Source of the DNA: Dillenia suffruticosa
Taxonomy: Eukaryota; Streptophyta; Magnoliopsida; Dilleniales; Dilleniaceae
Assembly (NCBI GenBank): GCA_033439265.1
Contig: JAVTVX010000035.1
Span: 7,792,001-7,856,000, forward strand
Reading direction: 5' to 3'
Length of the DNA stretch: 64,000 nucleotides
Shown: one piece after another, positions 62,857-64,000 of the stretch
How positions within the stretch are numbered: position 1 is the first letter of the stretch
Layout of the letters: every line of letters begins with the position of its first letter
Translations under genes and position numbers: made by a program
The notes under the pieces: generated by a model
What the model saw: only the letters and a program-made list of their open reading frames with translations
Told to the model about the DNA's origin: nothing
Database searches by the model: none

Positions 62857-63051
62857 TTGCCTTCTACCAGGGAACTAGGGGCTTATGTTCAATGAAATGT
62901 CGCACGGTGAGCAAGAATAAGATTATGCTCTTTGGATATGAGGCATTGATAAAATTTTTATTCTGATTCCCTCACAGGAATAAGAAGTAGAAAAAAATAC
63001 AGACCTTACACATCTGCACCGTATGCTGCATGGAGACTTGTATAAAGGAGC

Positions 63052-63150
63052 TACTTTTTTTTTTGGGGGTATTTGATTAGCGGTATCCGAAAACCCGACT
63101 AATCCAGTTCTAGCAGTTGTGGGACCCAATTTAAGGGTTGTCTTTTTCAG
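63052..63150 (-). mobile_element. SINE 3' fragment
   Basis: T-run, then GCGGTATCCGAAAACCCGACTAATCC on plus, matching the 3' part of the 10.7-kb and 49.7-kb SINEs (CCGGATA and ATTAGTCGG on the minus strand). The head is truncated. Confidence 0.55.
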
Positions 63151-63683
63151 CACTTATTTTTTCATTCCAAAAGATACTGCGTGGACATGTATTTTACTCG
63201 TTTTAATTGTCATTTATTTATTTATTGGTTCACTTGATATTTATACCTTGTGGGCTCTCCTAGGACAATAATATGAAAATGCAAGATGGAGATTTTTTTT
63301 TTTATATAAATAAAAGATGGAGAATTTCAATCTTAATTTCTTGAAATTTCTTCAATAATTGCATATGGAAAATGAACACGTAAATTCGAATTATTAATTG
63401 TTCTTTTTTCTTTTCCCCTCTTTAAGGCTCTGATCATATCTGTCCTCTATATAAAATTACTAGTGAACTTAAGATCTTTTTTTGGGGGGGGTGTTCGCTT
63501 AGTTATTTTACAGTATGAGATTGATACTATTCTTATGATAAGAATGACAGCACATGCAGAAGTATGTCCTTACCTTATTATCACTCATTTTTTGTATCCC
63601 TGTTAATTGGATTTCAGTATTTCTGATTTTACACATTACTAGGCATGTATTAGTATTAGTAAATGCATACACCATTCAGCGCA

Positions 63684-63708
63684 GTCATTATTATTATTGT
63701 TGTTGTTA

Positions 63709-63743
<35 letters not shown>
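63684..63743. repeat. (ATT)n microsatellite
   Basis: A trinucleotide run in the CBP60 intron. The remaining bases to 64000 hold no exon I can support. The next CBP60 exon lies outside the window. Confidence 0.85.
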
Positions 63744-64000
63744 TTGACTTCGTCGTGTCTTTGTGCCTGTTACCAATCTTTTTTCCCATCCTGTTACCAT
63801 GTTCCTGCTTCATATATACAAAAATGTGCGCCTCAAATGCCTCTCTGTGCAATGACTAGTTGCGGTCATTGACTGCTGTATATACAAAAATGTATTTTTG
63901 TTTGTTAAAAATTGTTTTAAAAAAAAGGTTAAAATTGTAATGATGTATCAAAGTCAAACACCATGATATACTGTCTAATCACATGATTTTTACTTTCACC

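Noticed and set aside
1..64000. tRNA, rRNA, CRISPR, phage or operon-like structure
   Set aside because: tRNA-like boxes occur only inside SINE-type elements with A-tails. No cloverleaf-complete tRNA or other RNA gene was recognised, and the DNA is plainly plant nuclear.

Overview
The window is nuclear DNA from a flowering plant, almost certainly a woody or herbaceous eudicot. It is AT-rich, has split genes with GT-AG introns, many poly(A)/poly(T) and GA/CT/AAT tracts, and retroposons (SINE, LINE, LTR). Every recognisable protein belongs to a plant family. There is no operon, phage, CRISPR or other prokaryotic structure.

Layout. (1) 1-8.4 kb: a decayed, plus-strand fragment of an SGR6/MROH1-like HEAT-repeat gene, with frameshifts and stops. 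(2) 8.5-10.6 kb: a second relic, similar to the V-ATPase assembly factor VMA12/TMEM199, same strand, with two in-frame stops. (3) 10.7-13.5 kb: short retroposons, three with clear target-site duplications, one of them inside an unidentified exon-like frame. (4) 13.8-24.3 kb: two tandem minus-strand type-B response regulators of cytokinin-type phosphorelay. The first is complete (receiver plus GARP DNA-binding domain). The second is truncated after the receiver and carries Glu in place of the phospho-accepting Asp. (5) 25.4-49.1 kb: five xyloglucan endotransglucosylase/hydrolase (XTH, GH16) genes, two on the minus strand and three on the plus strand, all with the same three-exon structure and intact catalytic motif. 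Between them lie a small deleted LTR retrotransposon, tandem duplications, an LTR-like block and a promoter relic. (6) 49.2-52.2 kb: AT-rich spacer with SINEs. (7) 52.2-64 kb: the 5' two-thirds or so of a CALMODULIN-BINDING PROTEIN 60 (CBP60) gene, with long introns loaded with retroposons; it runs off the right end.

How the genes relate. The XTH array would supply secreted wall-remodelling enzymes, and the regulators and CBP60 are nuclear signalling proteins. Nothing in the sequence ties these groups into one system, and the arrangement looks like ordinary local tandem duplication plus retroposition. The items most worth a second look are the phospho-site-substituted truncated response regulator, the inverted repeat around exon 1 of its intact neighbour, the bZIP-type palindrome upstream of CBP60, and the paired pseudogenes at the left end. 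I did not find an obviously new biological system.
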